Assembly: GCF_016889805.1 (NCBI RefSeq)
Contig: NZ_CP069535.1
Span: 2,418,001-2,482,000, forward strand
Origin: Rhodanobacter sp. FDAARGOS 1247
GTDB taxonomy: Bacteria > Pseudomonadota > Gammaproteobacteria > Xanthomonadales > Rhodanobacteraceae
Length of the DNA: 64,000 bases
Direction: 5' to 3'
This document shows, piece by piece, positions 27,433 to 34,643 of this stretch. The translations under genes were made by a program, and so were the position numbers. Below the pieces are notes generated by a model, which was not told the origin of the DNA, did no database searches, and worked only from the letters and a program-made list of their open reading frames with translations. How positions within the stretch are numbered: the stretch's first letter is position 1; every line of letters begins with the position of its first letter.

Positions 27433-27838
27433 GCCGGGTTCTGCTCATCGGGATCGGTGTGGGGCTGCTCCCGGCAGATCGCACGGAGTGCAGCCTTGCT
27501 CCCTCCCCTGCTTGCAGGGGGAGGAGCCAGAAGCACGAGGCCGACGCTCCGCTCCCTCCCTGCTTGCAGGGGAGGGCTGGGGTGGGTTGCTCTTGATCTT
27601 GTGGTGACGCAGCCAGATACGCAAAACGCCCCTTGCGGGGCGTGCGTTCCGGTCAGTGGCGCGGCGGCATGGAGTGCGGGATTGTGAATCCCATCCATGG
27701 GATTCACCCTTCCGCGCTGCGCGCTCCAGGGCCAGCCTGCGGCTGTCCAATTTTGTTCCAGACAAAATTGTCGAACCCGAGAGGATTCGTCCACCACCTC
27801 TCTCCGCCAGATACGCAAAACGCCCCTTGCGGGGCGCT
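27433..27838. repeat. gene-free, hairpin-rich strip beside the left attachment site
   Basis: No convincing gene is present. Two related hairpins with a TGC-TT-GCA centre lie at 27498-27526 and 27551-27575, both CCCTCCC-type on one arm and GGGGAGG-type on the other. A 31-bp direct repeat (27612-27642 and 27806-27836) consists of the end of a tRNA-Ser plus a terminator hairpin. A hairpin with 11-bp arms GTGAATCCCAT and centre CC is at 27684-27707, and another with arms CAATTTTGT at 27748-27770. The region looks like a repeat landing zone and a record of past integrations at tRNA-Ser. Confidence 0.75.
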
Positions 27839-27859
27839 TTGCGTATCTGGCGGAGAGAG
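27798..27859. repeat. inverted repeat containing two facing tRNA-Ser 3' ends and a terminator
   Basis: Left arm 27798-27826 and right arm 27831-27859 are complementary at 28 of 29 positions around TTGC. Each outer part equals the last bases of tRNA-Ser (CTCTCTCCGCCA) plus GATACGC; the inner part is a GC-rich terminator stem (ACGCCCC with GGGGCG). The right arm overlaps the attachment repeat. I infer it holds the original downstream terminator of the tRNA gene. Confidence 0.75.
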
Positions 27860-27861
27860 AG
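27839..27861. other. attL of the satellite element
   Basis: The 23 bp are identical to 38048-38070. The sequence is the end of tRNA-Ser (encoded CCA included) plus nine bases beyond it. The segment from here to 38070 starts with an integrase gene and ends at the intact tRNA, as expected for tRNA-targeted integration. Confidence 0.85.
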
Positions 27862-27996
27862 TCCGGGGAAGGCTCGTCCGGCCCCGTTCGCCCGTTTCCG
27901 AAAATGATCGCCAAGCCTATGTGTTGCAAGCATTTTTCTGCCTAACCTCGTCCGGCGACGTTCGCTAGAATCCGCCTACAGCGCCTATACTTCGTA

Positions 27997-28015
27997 GGGA
28001 CGGAAGTCGGGACGG
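27997..28015. repeat. GGGACG-type paired repeat near the left end (candidate integrase/excisionase arm site)
   Basis: Two GGGACGG units are spaced 12 bases start to start. A copy matching 16 of 19 positions lies at 37986-38004 near the other end in the same orientation. No other copy was noticed. Confidence 0.5.
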
Positions 28016-28035
28016 TCAGTTTGGCGGAGGCAAGT

Positions 28036-29265
28036 ATGAACAACAGGCTCACAGCGATCGGCGTCAGGAACACAACGAAACCGGGGAGGTACTGCGACGG
28101 GGGCGGGCTGTATCTGTACGTTCCCGCCACCAAGTTTCGCGGCGGCAAACGGTGGGTCTTTCGATGGCGCGACCGGATCACGGGCAAGACCCGAGACAAG
28201 GGACTCGGCCCCGTCAGCGACGTGACGCTCATCAAGGCGCGCGAAAAGGCGGCTGAGTACCGGCAGCAAGTTCGCGACGGCATCGACCCCATCGACTCCG
28301 CACGGCAGGCCCTCGCCGCCGTAAAGCTGGAACGCGCCCGGCGGCTCACCTTCGGGCAGTGCTGCGAGAAGTACATGGATGCGCACCGCGACGGCTGGCG
28401 CAATGCGAAGCATGCCGCGCAATGGCAATCCACACTCGACACCTATTGCGCCTCACTGCTCCCGCTTCCCGTCGCCGAGATTGATACCGCCCTCGTCATC
28501 AAGGCGCTGGAGCCGATCTGGACGACTAAAACCGAAACCGCCACCCGCGTCCGGCAGCGCATCGAGGCGGTGTTGAATTGGGCGACGGCCCGCGAGTTTC
28601 GTACTGGCGAAAATCCGGCGCGCTGGCGCGGGCATCTCGACAAGTTGCTACCAAAGCCGACCAAGCTGAAAAAGGTCGAACACCGCGCCGCCCTCCCCTA
28701 CACCGAGGCTGGCGCGTTCATGACCGAGCTACGCCAGCAAAAGGGGCTGGGCGCGCTCGCACTGGAACTGCAAATTTTGACCGCCTGCCGACCGGGCGAA
28801 GTGGCCGGTGCGCGGTGGGCCGAGTTCGACCTAGACGCGGCTACCTGGACGATTCCGGGCGAGCGCATGAAGGCCGGCAAGGAGCATCGTGTACCGCTGT
28901 CGCCGCCCGCTGCCGCGTTGCTGCGCAAGCTGCCCCGTGTCAATGCGTTCGTGTTCCCTGGCCCGAAGAAGGGCCAATCCCTCACGACCGCCGCCATGCT
29001 CAAGGCGCTACGCACCGCGCGCCCCGGCTTCGACGCACACGGCTTCCGCAGTACGTTCCGCGATTGGGCCGCTGATCAGACCGCCTACCCGCGCGATGTA
29101 GCCGAAGCCGCGCTGGCGCACGCCGTCCAAGGTGTAGAGGCCGTGTATCGTCGCACCGACTTGTTGAACAAGCGCGCCCGCCTCATGGCGGACTGGGCGA
29201 AGTACTGCGCGAAGCCCGCGTCCACCGGCAACGTGCGCGGTATTCGCGAGGGGGCGAAGGCATGA
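28036..29265 (+). CDS. int: tyrosine integrase, P4/DUF4102 type
   Basis: This site-specific recombinase inserts and excises the element at tRNA-Ser. The 409-residue protein has the N-terminal arm-binding domain (LTAIGVRNTTKPGRYCDGGGLYLYV, WVFRWRDRITGKTRDKGLG), a core-binding SAM-like domain, and a catalytic domain with Arg252 (TACRPGEVAGARW), His335 and Arg338 (HGFRSTFRDW), a His in LAHAV and the nucleophile Tyr371 (AVYRRTDLL). The ATG at 28036 has GGAGG five bases upstream. It lies next to attL, so it is at the end opposite to the intact tRNA. The next gene overlaps its stop. Confidence 0.96.
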   Translation: MNNRLTAIGVRNTTKPGRYCDGGGLYLYVPATKFRGGKRWVFRWRDRITGKTRDKGLGPVSDVTLIKAREKAAEYRQQVRDGIDPIDSARQALAAVKLERARRLTFGQCCEKYMDAHRDGWRNAKHAAQWQSTLDTYCASLLPLPVAEIDTALVIKALEPIWTTKTETATRVRQRIEAVLNWATAREFRTGENPARWRGHLDKLLPKPTKLKKVEHRAALPYTEAGAFMTELRQQKGLGALALELQILTACRPGEVAGARWAEFDLDAATWTIPGERMKAGKEHRVPLSPPAAALLRKLPRVNAFVFPGPKKGQSLTTAAMLKALRTARPGFDAHGFRSTFRDWAADQTAYPRDVAEAALAHAVQGVEAVYRRTDLLNKRARLMADWAKYCAKPASTGNVRGIREGAKA

Positions 29266-29810
29266 GCATCAAGAAATTTCGTGATCCGGCTGGACTGCTT
29301 CCTGTGCGAGTCAGGGTGAACATTAAGCATGGAAGCAACCAACTCGACATTGATGCGATCGCGAGCATTTTGAAGTCGAACAGCCCCACTGCGCGTATCC
29401 AGCAACTTCGCCGCCACCATACATTGCGATCCGAAGCAAGCGCGCTCAAAAAGGACTATCTCGTCGCGACAACTGCTGTCGAGGATGCGGACAACAAACT
29501 TACTGCGGAACATAAAGCAGCACTAAAAGATGTCAGGTTAAAGGCTTTTATGATTCGGTTGGAAAGCGCCGAGAAAAAGTCGATCTACCTTGACGCTGCT
29601 GAACCTCTAATACGCGACAAGGCACGACAGGAAGGAACGAAGAAGGAACGACGCCCAGACGTAACGGAATGGATTTCAGCCAAGTTGCGGCGCGATCCAT
29701 TGGCCAAATCCCCTGAGCTTTGGAGCCGCGCGCCGGAATGGCTCACCGATCAGATTGGCTATGAGCGATTTCGCAAGCGGGTAACTGCTGTTCGGATGGG
29801 GCGCAAGTAA
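29262..29810 (+). CDS. hypothetical protein of the satellite, coupled to the integrase
   Basis: I do not recognise this 182-residue protein. It is charged, with a helical middle (TLRSEASALKKDYLVATTAVEDADNK and around) and a C-terminal part WLTDQIGYERFRKRVTAVRMGRK that is basic. No membrane segment, signal peptide or cysteine is present. Its ATG overlaps the integrase TGA (29262-29265), so it is translated from the same message and may influence integration or regulation. Base composition is visibly lower in GC than in the host genes. Confidence 0.7.
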   Translation: MSIKKFRDPAGLLPVRVRVNIKHGSNQLDIDAIASILKSNSPTARIQQLRRHHTLRSEASALKKDYLVATTAVEDADNKLTAEHKAALKDVRLKAFMIRLESAEKKSIYLDAAEPLIRDKARQEGTKKERRPDVTEWISAKLRRDPLAKSPELWSRAPEWLTDQIGYERFRKRVTAVRMGRK

Positions 29811-29841
29811 CTAACGGCACAATTCAATTGCAGCTTGTCTC

Positions 29842-29859
29842 ACGTCGCATGTGCGACGT
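29842..29859. promoter_or_regulatory. 18-bp palindrome upstream of the small 29.9-kb gene (candidate operator)
   Basis: ACGTCGCA and TGCGACGT flank a 2-bp centre with perfect symmetry, 16 bp before the ATG at 29876. The tight centre suits a dimeric repressor site better than an RNA hairpin. Confidence 0.4.
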
Positions 29860-29875
29860 ACAAGAGACAAACGAT

Positions 29876-30109
29876 ATGAACGAGTTGACCTTGGCGGAAA
29901 AGGAAGCAATCTTGCGCAGTGAACCCGGACTCTGCCTTGACGATCTTGATGGTGCGTTAAGTGTTGAGATTGTTTGTGGCCCGGATGGTCATGGAAACAT
30001 CGACGGTTTTCTCATTTGCCAGATAGCCGGAGAGAAACCTGACTACGTTGATGTAAGGATCAAACGGTTTCGGTACCCGTTATCTTCCGGGAAGATGAAA
30101 GCCAACTGA
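29876..30109 (+). CDS. small hypothetical protein of the satellite
   Basis: This is a 77-residue acidic protein (MNELTLAEKEAILRSEPGL, then LDDLDGALSVEIVCGPDGH and a beta-rich end). The function is not recognised. The ATG at 29876 is preferred; a TTG 48 bases upstream is in frame but would cover the palindrome. It stands between the integrase pair and a strong terminator at 30157, so it is probably the last gene of the integrase transcript or a separately regulated gene. Confidence 0.55.
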   Translation: MNELTLAEKEAILRSEPGLCLDDLDGALSVEIVCGPDGHGNIDGFLICQIAGEKPDYVDVRIKRFRYPLSSGKMKAN

Positions 30110-30156
30110 GGCAAACGAAGCATTTTCTGGAAATGGCAAAAGGATGTGATGCTGTC

Positions 30157-30187
30157 GAAAGGGTCGCTAGTAAATAGCGACCCTTTC
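30157..30187 (+). terminator. strong intrinsic terminator-like hairpin
   Basis: Perfect 13-bp arms GAAAGGGTCGCTA and TAGCGACCCTTTC surround GTAAA. It separates the integrase-side genes from the AlpA/helicase genes. Confidence 0.75.
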
Positions 30188-30201
30188 CATTTCGAAACTC
30201 T

Positions 30202-30243
30202 GTCCGTAGCCCACCGACCAAGCGGCTACGGACGCGGGCATTT
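30202..30243. promoter_or_regulatory. inverted repeat GTCCGTAGC upstream of the AlpA-like gene
   Basis: GTCCGTAGC (30202-30210) and GCTACGGAC (30235-30243) are perfect 9-bp arms separated by 24 bp, ending 33 bp before the AlpA-like ATG. It may be a regulator-binding site or part of a promoter region. Confidence 0.35.
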
Positions 30244-30276
30244 CCGTCGCGTCCAATCTCGAAAGAGGAACGCGAC

Positions 30277-30483
30277 ATGAAAGACGACAAGACCCCTGCA
30301 CCGCTGGCGTACTCCCCGCTGGACGCAGCGCGCCGTCTCGGCGTAGGCCGCTCCACCATCTACGAACTTATCAAGTCCGGCGAGCTGGAAGTCAGCAAGC
30401 TCGGCACCCGCACTTTGATCCATGCCGATTCCTGCGAGCGCGTGCTTGAGAAGTCTCGCGTGAAGTCGGGCAGCCGCGCGTGA
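30277..30483 (+). CDS. AlpA/excisionase-like HTH protein
   Basis: The 68-residue protein has a MerR-like helix-turn-helix of the HTH_17/excisionase class: SPLDAARRLGVGRSTIYELIKSGELEVSKLGTRTLIH. In P4-like satellites, AlpA proteins of this type activate integrase/excision or control early genes. Start is ATG 30277 with AAGAGGAA upstream. Its TGA overlaps the GTG of the helicase gene (30480-30483), so both are on one message. Whether it acts as excisionase or transcription regulator cannot be told from sequence. Confidence 0.85.
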   Translation: MKDDKTPAPLAYSPLDAARRLGVGRSTIYELIKSGELEVSKLGTRTLIHADSCERVLEKSRVKSGSRA

Positions 30484-32222
30484 GTCGCAAACGCAAGCCT
30501 GATCTGGAGGGCGCATCGTCGCCTGACCTGACGCCAGAGATGCGGGAAGAGGCGCTGCACCTGCTCGCTGAAGAAGAAGCTGGGATGAGTGAAACGGAAC
30601 GCCGCGCGAAGGCCGACGCGAAGCGTAAACGGCTGCACAAAGAGCATCGTGCGCAGCAGCGTAAGAAAAAGAGCGGTGCTTCTGGCGGTGGCGGTGAAGA
30701 ACAAACTGAAACCCCAGCAATGCCAGCGGCTGATCCGCGAATCGCGGAAGAAGTGCGCCGGTTCATGGAAGGCCAGCAGCAACGCATAGAAGAGGACGAC
30801 GAGCGCAACCCGGTGCTGCCGTCGCTGAATACCAATCCGTTCGGCGCGGCGACCATCGTGCTGGATCGGTTCTTCACGAAGGACAGGGTTCGACTGCTGA
30901 TCTACTACCGAGAAGATTGGTACCGCTACAAGAACCAACGCTGGGTGCTGGTGAGCAAGAAGGATGTGGAAAGCGTCTTGTTCAAGCGCCTCCTGCTCTG
31001 CCGGCAGGTCGATGCGGAAGGCGAGATTCATCCTTTTGTGACGTCGCAGCCGAACGTCAGCAAAATCTATTTTCAAATTGAGAACAACGAGACGATCCCG
31101 TCAGATCTGACGGTGCCTTGCGTGCGCGAGCCGGACGGGAATTGGCACGAAGTCGATGGGCAGGGACAGATGGTGTGTCGCGGCGAGATCGTGGACATGA
31201 TGACGGGGGCTGCGAAGCCGACCTTGCATATGTTCGTGCCGAACGGCGCGGACTGGCGCTATGCCCCGGATGCCCCGAACCCTGAACGCTGGCTCCAGTT
31301 CCTTGAAGAGTTGTTCGGCAAAAAGGCCGACGAAATCGCCGTGCTACAAGAGTGGTTTGGCTACGTGCTTAGCGGCGACACATGGGCGCAAAAGGCGCTG
31401 CTCATCGTCGGGCCGAAGCGCGCAGGTAAGGGCACCATCGGCGGAGTGCTGAAGCTGTTGTTGGGTAAGTCGATGGTGTCTAGCCCAGCGATCAATGCCA
31501 TTGGGGATCGGTTCGGGCTTCAAGACTCCATCAACAAGCGACTGCTGCTGGTCAGCGATGCCAAGCTGTCGAGTAAAAAGGACACGATGGCGGTTGTCGA
31601 AAACCTGCTGCGCATTGTGGGCAATGACCCGGTCATGGTGGATCGAAAAGGCAAGGAGCCGATCACCGATCAGCTAGGCGTCCGGGTAATGATGCTGACG
31701 AATACGCTGCCGCAATTTGCAGACAGCTCGGATGCCATCAGCTCGCGCTTCCTGATCCTCCAGTTGGGCAAATCGTTTTTTGATAACGAAGATCACCAAC
31801 TGCTGGACAAGTTGACTGATGAACTTCCTGGCATCGCCCTGTGGTCGATTGAAGGCTATCAGCGTCTGCGTGAGCGGGGCCGGTTCGATGAGCCGGAAAG
31901 CTCCGAGCAGGCTCGCAAGGATTGGTACGAAACCGGAAACCCGCTTGCCGAGTTTGTGAAGGACTACTGCGTGTTTCCGTCAGCGAATAGCGCCAAGCCA
32001 GAAGATTTTACGTATGCCTACAACGTGTGGCGGCAGAAGCGAGAAATGACGGTCATTGCCTCCAATAAACTGATCCAAGAACTGCAGGCTATGCACGGTG
32101 ATGGCATCAAGCGCGGCTACAAAGGTAGCGATCGTTGCTGGCGTGGAATAGAGCTCAATGAACTTGGAAAAGAGCTTTTGCCTCCGCCCCCCGATCCCCG
32201 CGATGTACCCAATGGATTTTGA
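30480..32222 (+). CDS. phage/plasmid-type SF3 helicase (D5/P4 family) without primase domain
   Basis: The 580-residue protein begins with about 110 highly charged residues, partly coiled coil (EHRAQQRKKKSGASGGGGEEQ), followed by a D5_N-like domain (DRFFTKDRVRLLIYYREDWYRYKNQRWV) and an SF3 helicase core. The core has Walker A GPKRAGKGT at residues 311-319, NKRLLLVSDAKL and LTNTLPQFADSSDAISSRFL (SF3 motif C and Arg finger region). A C-terminal winged-helix-like part follows. The N-terminal archaeo-eukaryotic or zinc primase domain seen in P4 alpha is missing, so priming must come from elsewhere. It starts with a GTG overlapping the AlpA stop and is directly followed by the iteron region. Confidence 0.92.
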   Translation: MSRKRKPDLEGASSPDLTPEMREEALHLLAEEEAGMSETERRAKADAKRKRLHKEHRAQQRKKKSGASGGGGEEQTETPAMPAADPRIAEEVRRFMEGQQQRIEEDDERNPVLPSLNTNPFGAATIVLDRFFTKDRVRLLIYYREDWYRYKNQRWVLVSKKDVESVLFKRLLLCRQVDAEGEIHPFVTSQPNVSKIYFQIENNETIPSDLTVPCVREPDGNWHEVDGQGQMVCRGEIVDMMTGAAKPTLHMFVPNGADWRYAPDAPNPERWLQFLEELFGKKADEIAVLQEWFGYVLSGDTWAQKALLIVGPKRAGKGTIGGVLKLLLGKSMVSSPAINAIGDRFGLQDSINKRLLLVSDAKLSSKKDTMAVVENLLRIVGNDPVMVDRKGKEPITDQLGVRVMMLTNTLPQFADSSDAISSRFLILQLGKSFFDNEDHQLLDKLTDELPGIALWSIEGYQRLRERGRFDEPESSEQARKDWYETGNPLAEFVKDYCVFPSANSAKPEDFTYAYNVWRQKREMTVIASNKLIQELQAMHGDGIKRGYKGSDRCWRGIELNELGKELLPPPPDPRDVPNGF

Positions 32223-32695
32223 TGCCAGCTGCATGCGTTTTTATCGTCGGCATATCGTCGGTTTGATCGTCGGTCTACCGACGGTCACCGCCCCCGGGGC
32301 TGCACAAGCAACGAAGTCGCATTTGCCGGCAGATGGGTATCACGCTGCCACCGACGATCAAACCGACGATATGCCGACGATACTGCCGACGGTTCTAAGC
32401 CTTGGTATAGCTGCGTTGCCGACGATACCGACGATTACTTTCTATTTCCCCGGATAAGGAAAAAAAGATAGGGAATAGAGAGATAGAGGGTAAGGAGTAG
32501 GTTTTTAGCGTCGGTATCGTCGGCCCCCCTGTCGAGTTGATAAATCGCCCCGGCAGTTTCGCGGCCGACTCGCCCCGGCAGCACCGAGACCATGCAGGAG
32601 CTTGTAGGAGCGCCTCGCGCGGCTCGCCGGTAGTTCGGGGCTGCGGTAACTACCCGGTCGCCGCGTAGCGGGCCGGAGAAATAGGAGAAGAGCTG
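32223..32695. other. candidate replication origin: CCGACGAT iterons, 33-bp inverted repeat, AT-rich tract
   Basis: This 473-bp gene-free stretch holds at least nine copies of CCGACGAT or its complement (32243-32523) plus CCGACGGT variants. Six copies lie in a perfect inverted repeat with 33-bp arms (32242-32274 and 32350-32382) around a 75-bp centre. Beyond them is an AT-rich, purine-biased tract (32436-32505), which could be the unwinding element, then two more copies (32509-32523). A smaller dyad GGTAGTT/AACTACC is at 32629-32654. Position right after the helicase gene supports an origin. It could alternatively be a regulatory array. Confidence 0.65.
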
Positions 32696-33010
32696 ATGCC
32701 GATACATAACTGCCCCTGCTGCCGGTGTGACCACGACGACGATGCGGATCGCGCTGCGCGGATAACCGACCGCATCGAATCCTTCACCCGCGACTGCGAA
32801 CGTTTGGGCTATCGAGTGGAAGCAAATCGAGTTGACCCCCGCACGGCAGCGAATTTGTTGGGCATGAAACCGAAAACATTTAACGGATGGCGGACCTCAG
32901 GCGACGGCCCGCGCGCTGAGCGCATTCCCGTCAATCGTTCACAGTATTCCTACGATCTGAATGTGCTGGCGGCATGGTCTGTCGATCAAAGGATTGAAAA
33001 AAAGTTCTAG
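32696..33010 (+). CDS. Cys-rich HTH protein, candidate regulator of the capsid genes
   Basis: The 104-residue protein starts MPIHNCPCCRCDHDDD, a cluster of four Cys-type ligands and His that could bind zinc, and continues with an HTH_17-like fold: VDPRTAANLLGMKPKTFNGWRTSGDGPRA, then YDLNVLAAW, the usual closing helix of excisionase-type HTHs. The ribosome-binding site AGGAGAAG is strong. It sits between the iteron region and the capsid gene, so I infer a DNA-binding role, either origin-related or as a late-gene activator. It is not a recognised Ogr/Delta protein, though the Cys cluster invites comparison. Confidence 0.7.
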   Translation: MPIHNCPCCRCDHDDDADRAARITDRIESFTRDCERLGYRVEANRVDPRTAANLLGMKPKTFNGWRTSGDGPRAERIPVNRSQYSYDLNVLAAWSVDQRIEKKF

Positions 33011-33024
33011 CAGCACCGATTTGA

Positions 33025-33054
33025 TGACCATCGTTGACCATAGATCACCATAGA
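33025..33054 (+). promoter_or_regulatory. three tandem 10-bp repeats upstream of the capsid gene
   Basis: TGACCATCGT, TGACCATAGA and TCACCATAGA follow one another without gaps, i.e. one unit per helical turn, 57 bp before the capsid ATG. This phasing suggests a protein bound on one face of the helix, possibly an activator of the late genes. Confidence 0.5.
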
Positions 33055-33110
33055 CGTCCAAACGACTGGCGCATGCTCGACGCGTACCTACTCGCACGAG
33101 GATTTCCCCC

Positions 33111-34118
33111 ATGTCGTTCTCCACTGGCCCGCGTGGCCGTTTCTATATCCGCAGCCTCTGCACGCAGATCGGTGGCGGCGCTTCGCCTGAACTAGCCAAT
33201 AGCTTCGCTGCTGCCCGCTGGGGCGCTGAAGGCCTCGCCATCTCCAAGGCTGCTGTGGCTGCGCTAACATCTGGCGACATTGGCACGCCAGAAGCCACTG
33301 AATATCTGAATGCCGTGCGTGAGCGCAGCGTACTCGGCGGCTTGCTCGGCACTCGCCCCGTCGCCTTCAATCGACGCATGCTGGCGCGTACGAATGGCGC
33401 CATTGGTTTTTGGGTAGGCGAAGCCGCACCCGCACCGATGCTCAAGGCCGTACTTGCCGGCAGCACGTTGAAAGCCAAAAAGGTCGTGGCGCTGATCGCG
33501 GTCACTGACGAAGGCATGCGTGCGGAAAGTCCCGCTGTCGAAGCTGGGTTACAGGCCGACTTGGAAACCGGGTGTGCCGGTGCTATTGATCAAGCGTTTC
33601 TCGACCCTAGCAACGCGGGCAGCGACACCATGCCGGCTTCGGTCACGCACGGCGCTCCGATCATCGCCGCCAGCAGTGATGCCGCCGCCGATCTCAAGGC
33701 GCTGGTCGCTGCGTTCGCGGGCGACCTGTCCACCAGCTATTTGATTACAGACCCATCGACGGCTACCGCGCTCGCAATGGTGCGTGGTGCTAACGGATCG
33801 TTCTTGTTTCCCGACGCTGGCCCGCGCGGCGGCTCCGTGCTCGGCATCCCGTTGCTGGTGAGCCGCCATAGTCCGCGTGATACAGCCGGTGGGATGCTCG
33901 CCCTGGTGGACGCGTCCGGTATCGCGCTCGCCATGGACAGCATCGAGATCAGCCAGTCCGATCAGACCTCGCTTGCTATGGCCGACACGCCGACGTCTCC
34001 AGCAACGATGGTGAGCCTCTTCCAGACCGGCACCACGGCCATGAAGGCTGTGATCCGCTGCAATTTCGAGAATCAGCGCGTCGGCGGCGTCGCGGTGCTC
34101 ACTGGGGTCGATTACTGA
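33111..34118 (+). CDS. HK97-type phage major capsid protein
   Basis: The 335-residue protein has the character of a mature HK97-fold subunit. After a short N-terminal arm it shows VLGGLLGTRPVAFNRRML, GAIGFWVGEAAPAPMLKAVLAGSTLKAKKVVALIAVTDE (E-loop/P-domain region), a long spine helix region, DLSTSYLITDPSTATALAMVRG, GGSVLGIPLLVS and the C-terminal MVSLFQTGTTAMKAVIRCNFE. There is no room for the roughly 100-residue delta domain that HK97 capsids remove with a protease, and no protease gene is present. Portal, large terminase and tail genes are also absent. Identification is by family pattern, moderately strong. Confidence 0.85.
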   Translation: MSFSTGPRGRFYIRSLCTQIGGGASPELANSFAAARWGAEGLAISKAAVAALTSGDIGTPEATEYLNAVRERSVLGGLLGTRPVAFNRRMLARTNGAIGFWVGEAAPAPMLKAVLAGSTLKAKKVVALIAVTDEGMRAESPAVEAGLQADLETGCAGAIDQAFLDPSNAGSDTMPASVTHGAPIIAASSDAAADLKALVAAFAGDLSTSYLITDPSTATALAMVRGANGSFLFPDAGPRGGSVLGIPLLVSRHSPRDTAGGMLALVDASGIALAMDSIEISQSDQTSLAMADTPTSPATMVSLFQTGTTAMKAVIRCNFENQRVGGVAVLTGVDY

Positions 34119-34276
34119 TGACCATCCTCGACGAGCAGTATGCCGCCATGACCAAGGCCGAGCGTGATGCGCCGGCTACGCGCGGCGACTTGATGCAATT
34201 CATCGCGCTCATGCTCAAGCACATGAAGGCACTCAACCAGCGCATCAAGGAATTGGAGAAAGGAGCGCACTCATGA
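34118..34276 (+). CDS. 52-aa protein coupled to the capsid gene
   Basis: This short gene starts at an ATG sharing its first base with the capsid stop (TGATG at 34116-34120) and ends by overlapping the next ATG. The product begins MTILDEQYAAMTKAERDAPA and finishes with an amphipathic helix (LMLKHMKALNQRIKELEKG) that could form a coiled coil. The tight double overlap argues that it is real. A scaffolding, decoration or size-determining role is possible but is only inference from position. Confidence 0.65.
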   Translation: MTILDEQYAAMTKAERDAPATRGDLMQFIALMLKHMKALNQRIKELEKGAHS

Positions 34277-34536
34277 TGATGACTGACTTGAACGAAGCGG
34301 AACGTAACTTTCCGCGCGCGTGGAACAACGTCAAGGAACAGATCGCTTACTTGAAGCAGGTCACCGATGCCGACCTTGTGCCGTTCTCCGCCGAAGTCAT
34401 CGACGTCAAAGGTGTGCCGATGCTGGAGGTGTACGTCATGACGGACTTGGTGTTTGCGGACTCCAATAAGTCGCTCAACGCCATGCGCTTCCGCGCGTTC
34501 GTCCACGACCCAGCATCGTTGAAGAAGCTGCACTGA
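34273..34536 (+). CDS. 87-aa hypothetical protein after the capsid gene
   Basis: The product begins MMMTDLNEAERNFPRAWNNV and is a mixed alpha/beta protein of 87 residues (IDVKGVPMLEVYVMTDLVFADSNKSL). No family is recognised. Its ATG overlaps the stop of the 52-aa gene by four bases, so capsid, 52-aa and 87-aa proteins form one coupled unit. Candidate roles are capsid accessory or head-completion functions. About 107 bp without a gene follow before the small terminase gene. Confidence 0.65.
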   Translation: MMMTDLNEAERNFPRAWNNVKEQIAYLKQVTDADLVPFSAEVIDVKGVPMLEVYVMTDLVFADSNKSLNAMRFRAFVHDPASLKKLH

Positions 34537-34643
34537 TCGCAGCCGACCGGGGGGCGTGGTCAATGTTCCCCGCGCATGCGCCGGAATACGCCATCCCCAT
34601 CATTTTGATGTGAAACAAAGGTTGCCTCACAAAAAATCAGGCT

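Noticed and set aside
27498..27836. CRISPR-like repeats in the strip before the integrase
   Set aside because: Only two or three copies of different palindromic units at irregular distances, without spacers of constant size and without cas genes.
32158..32457. Open frame running through the iteron region
   Set aside because: It overlaps the helicase end in another frame and encodes a repeat-derived peptide; the DNA is better explained as an iteron array.
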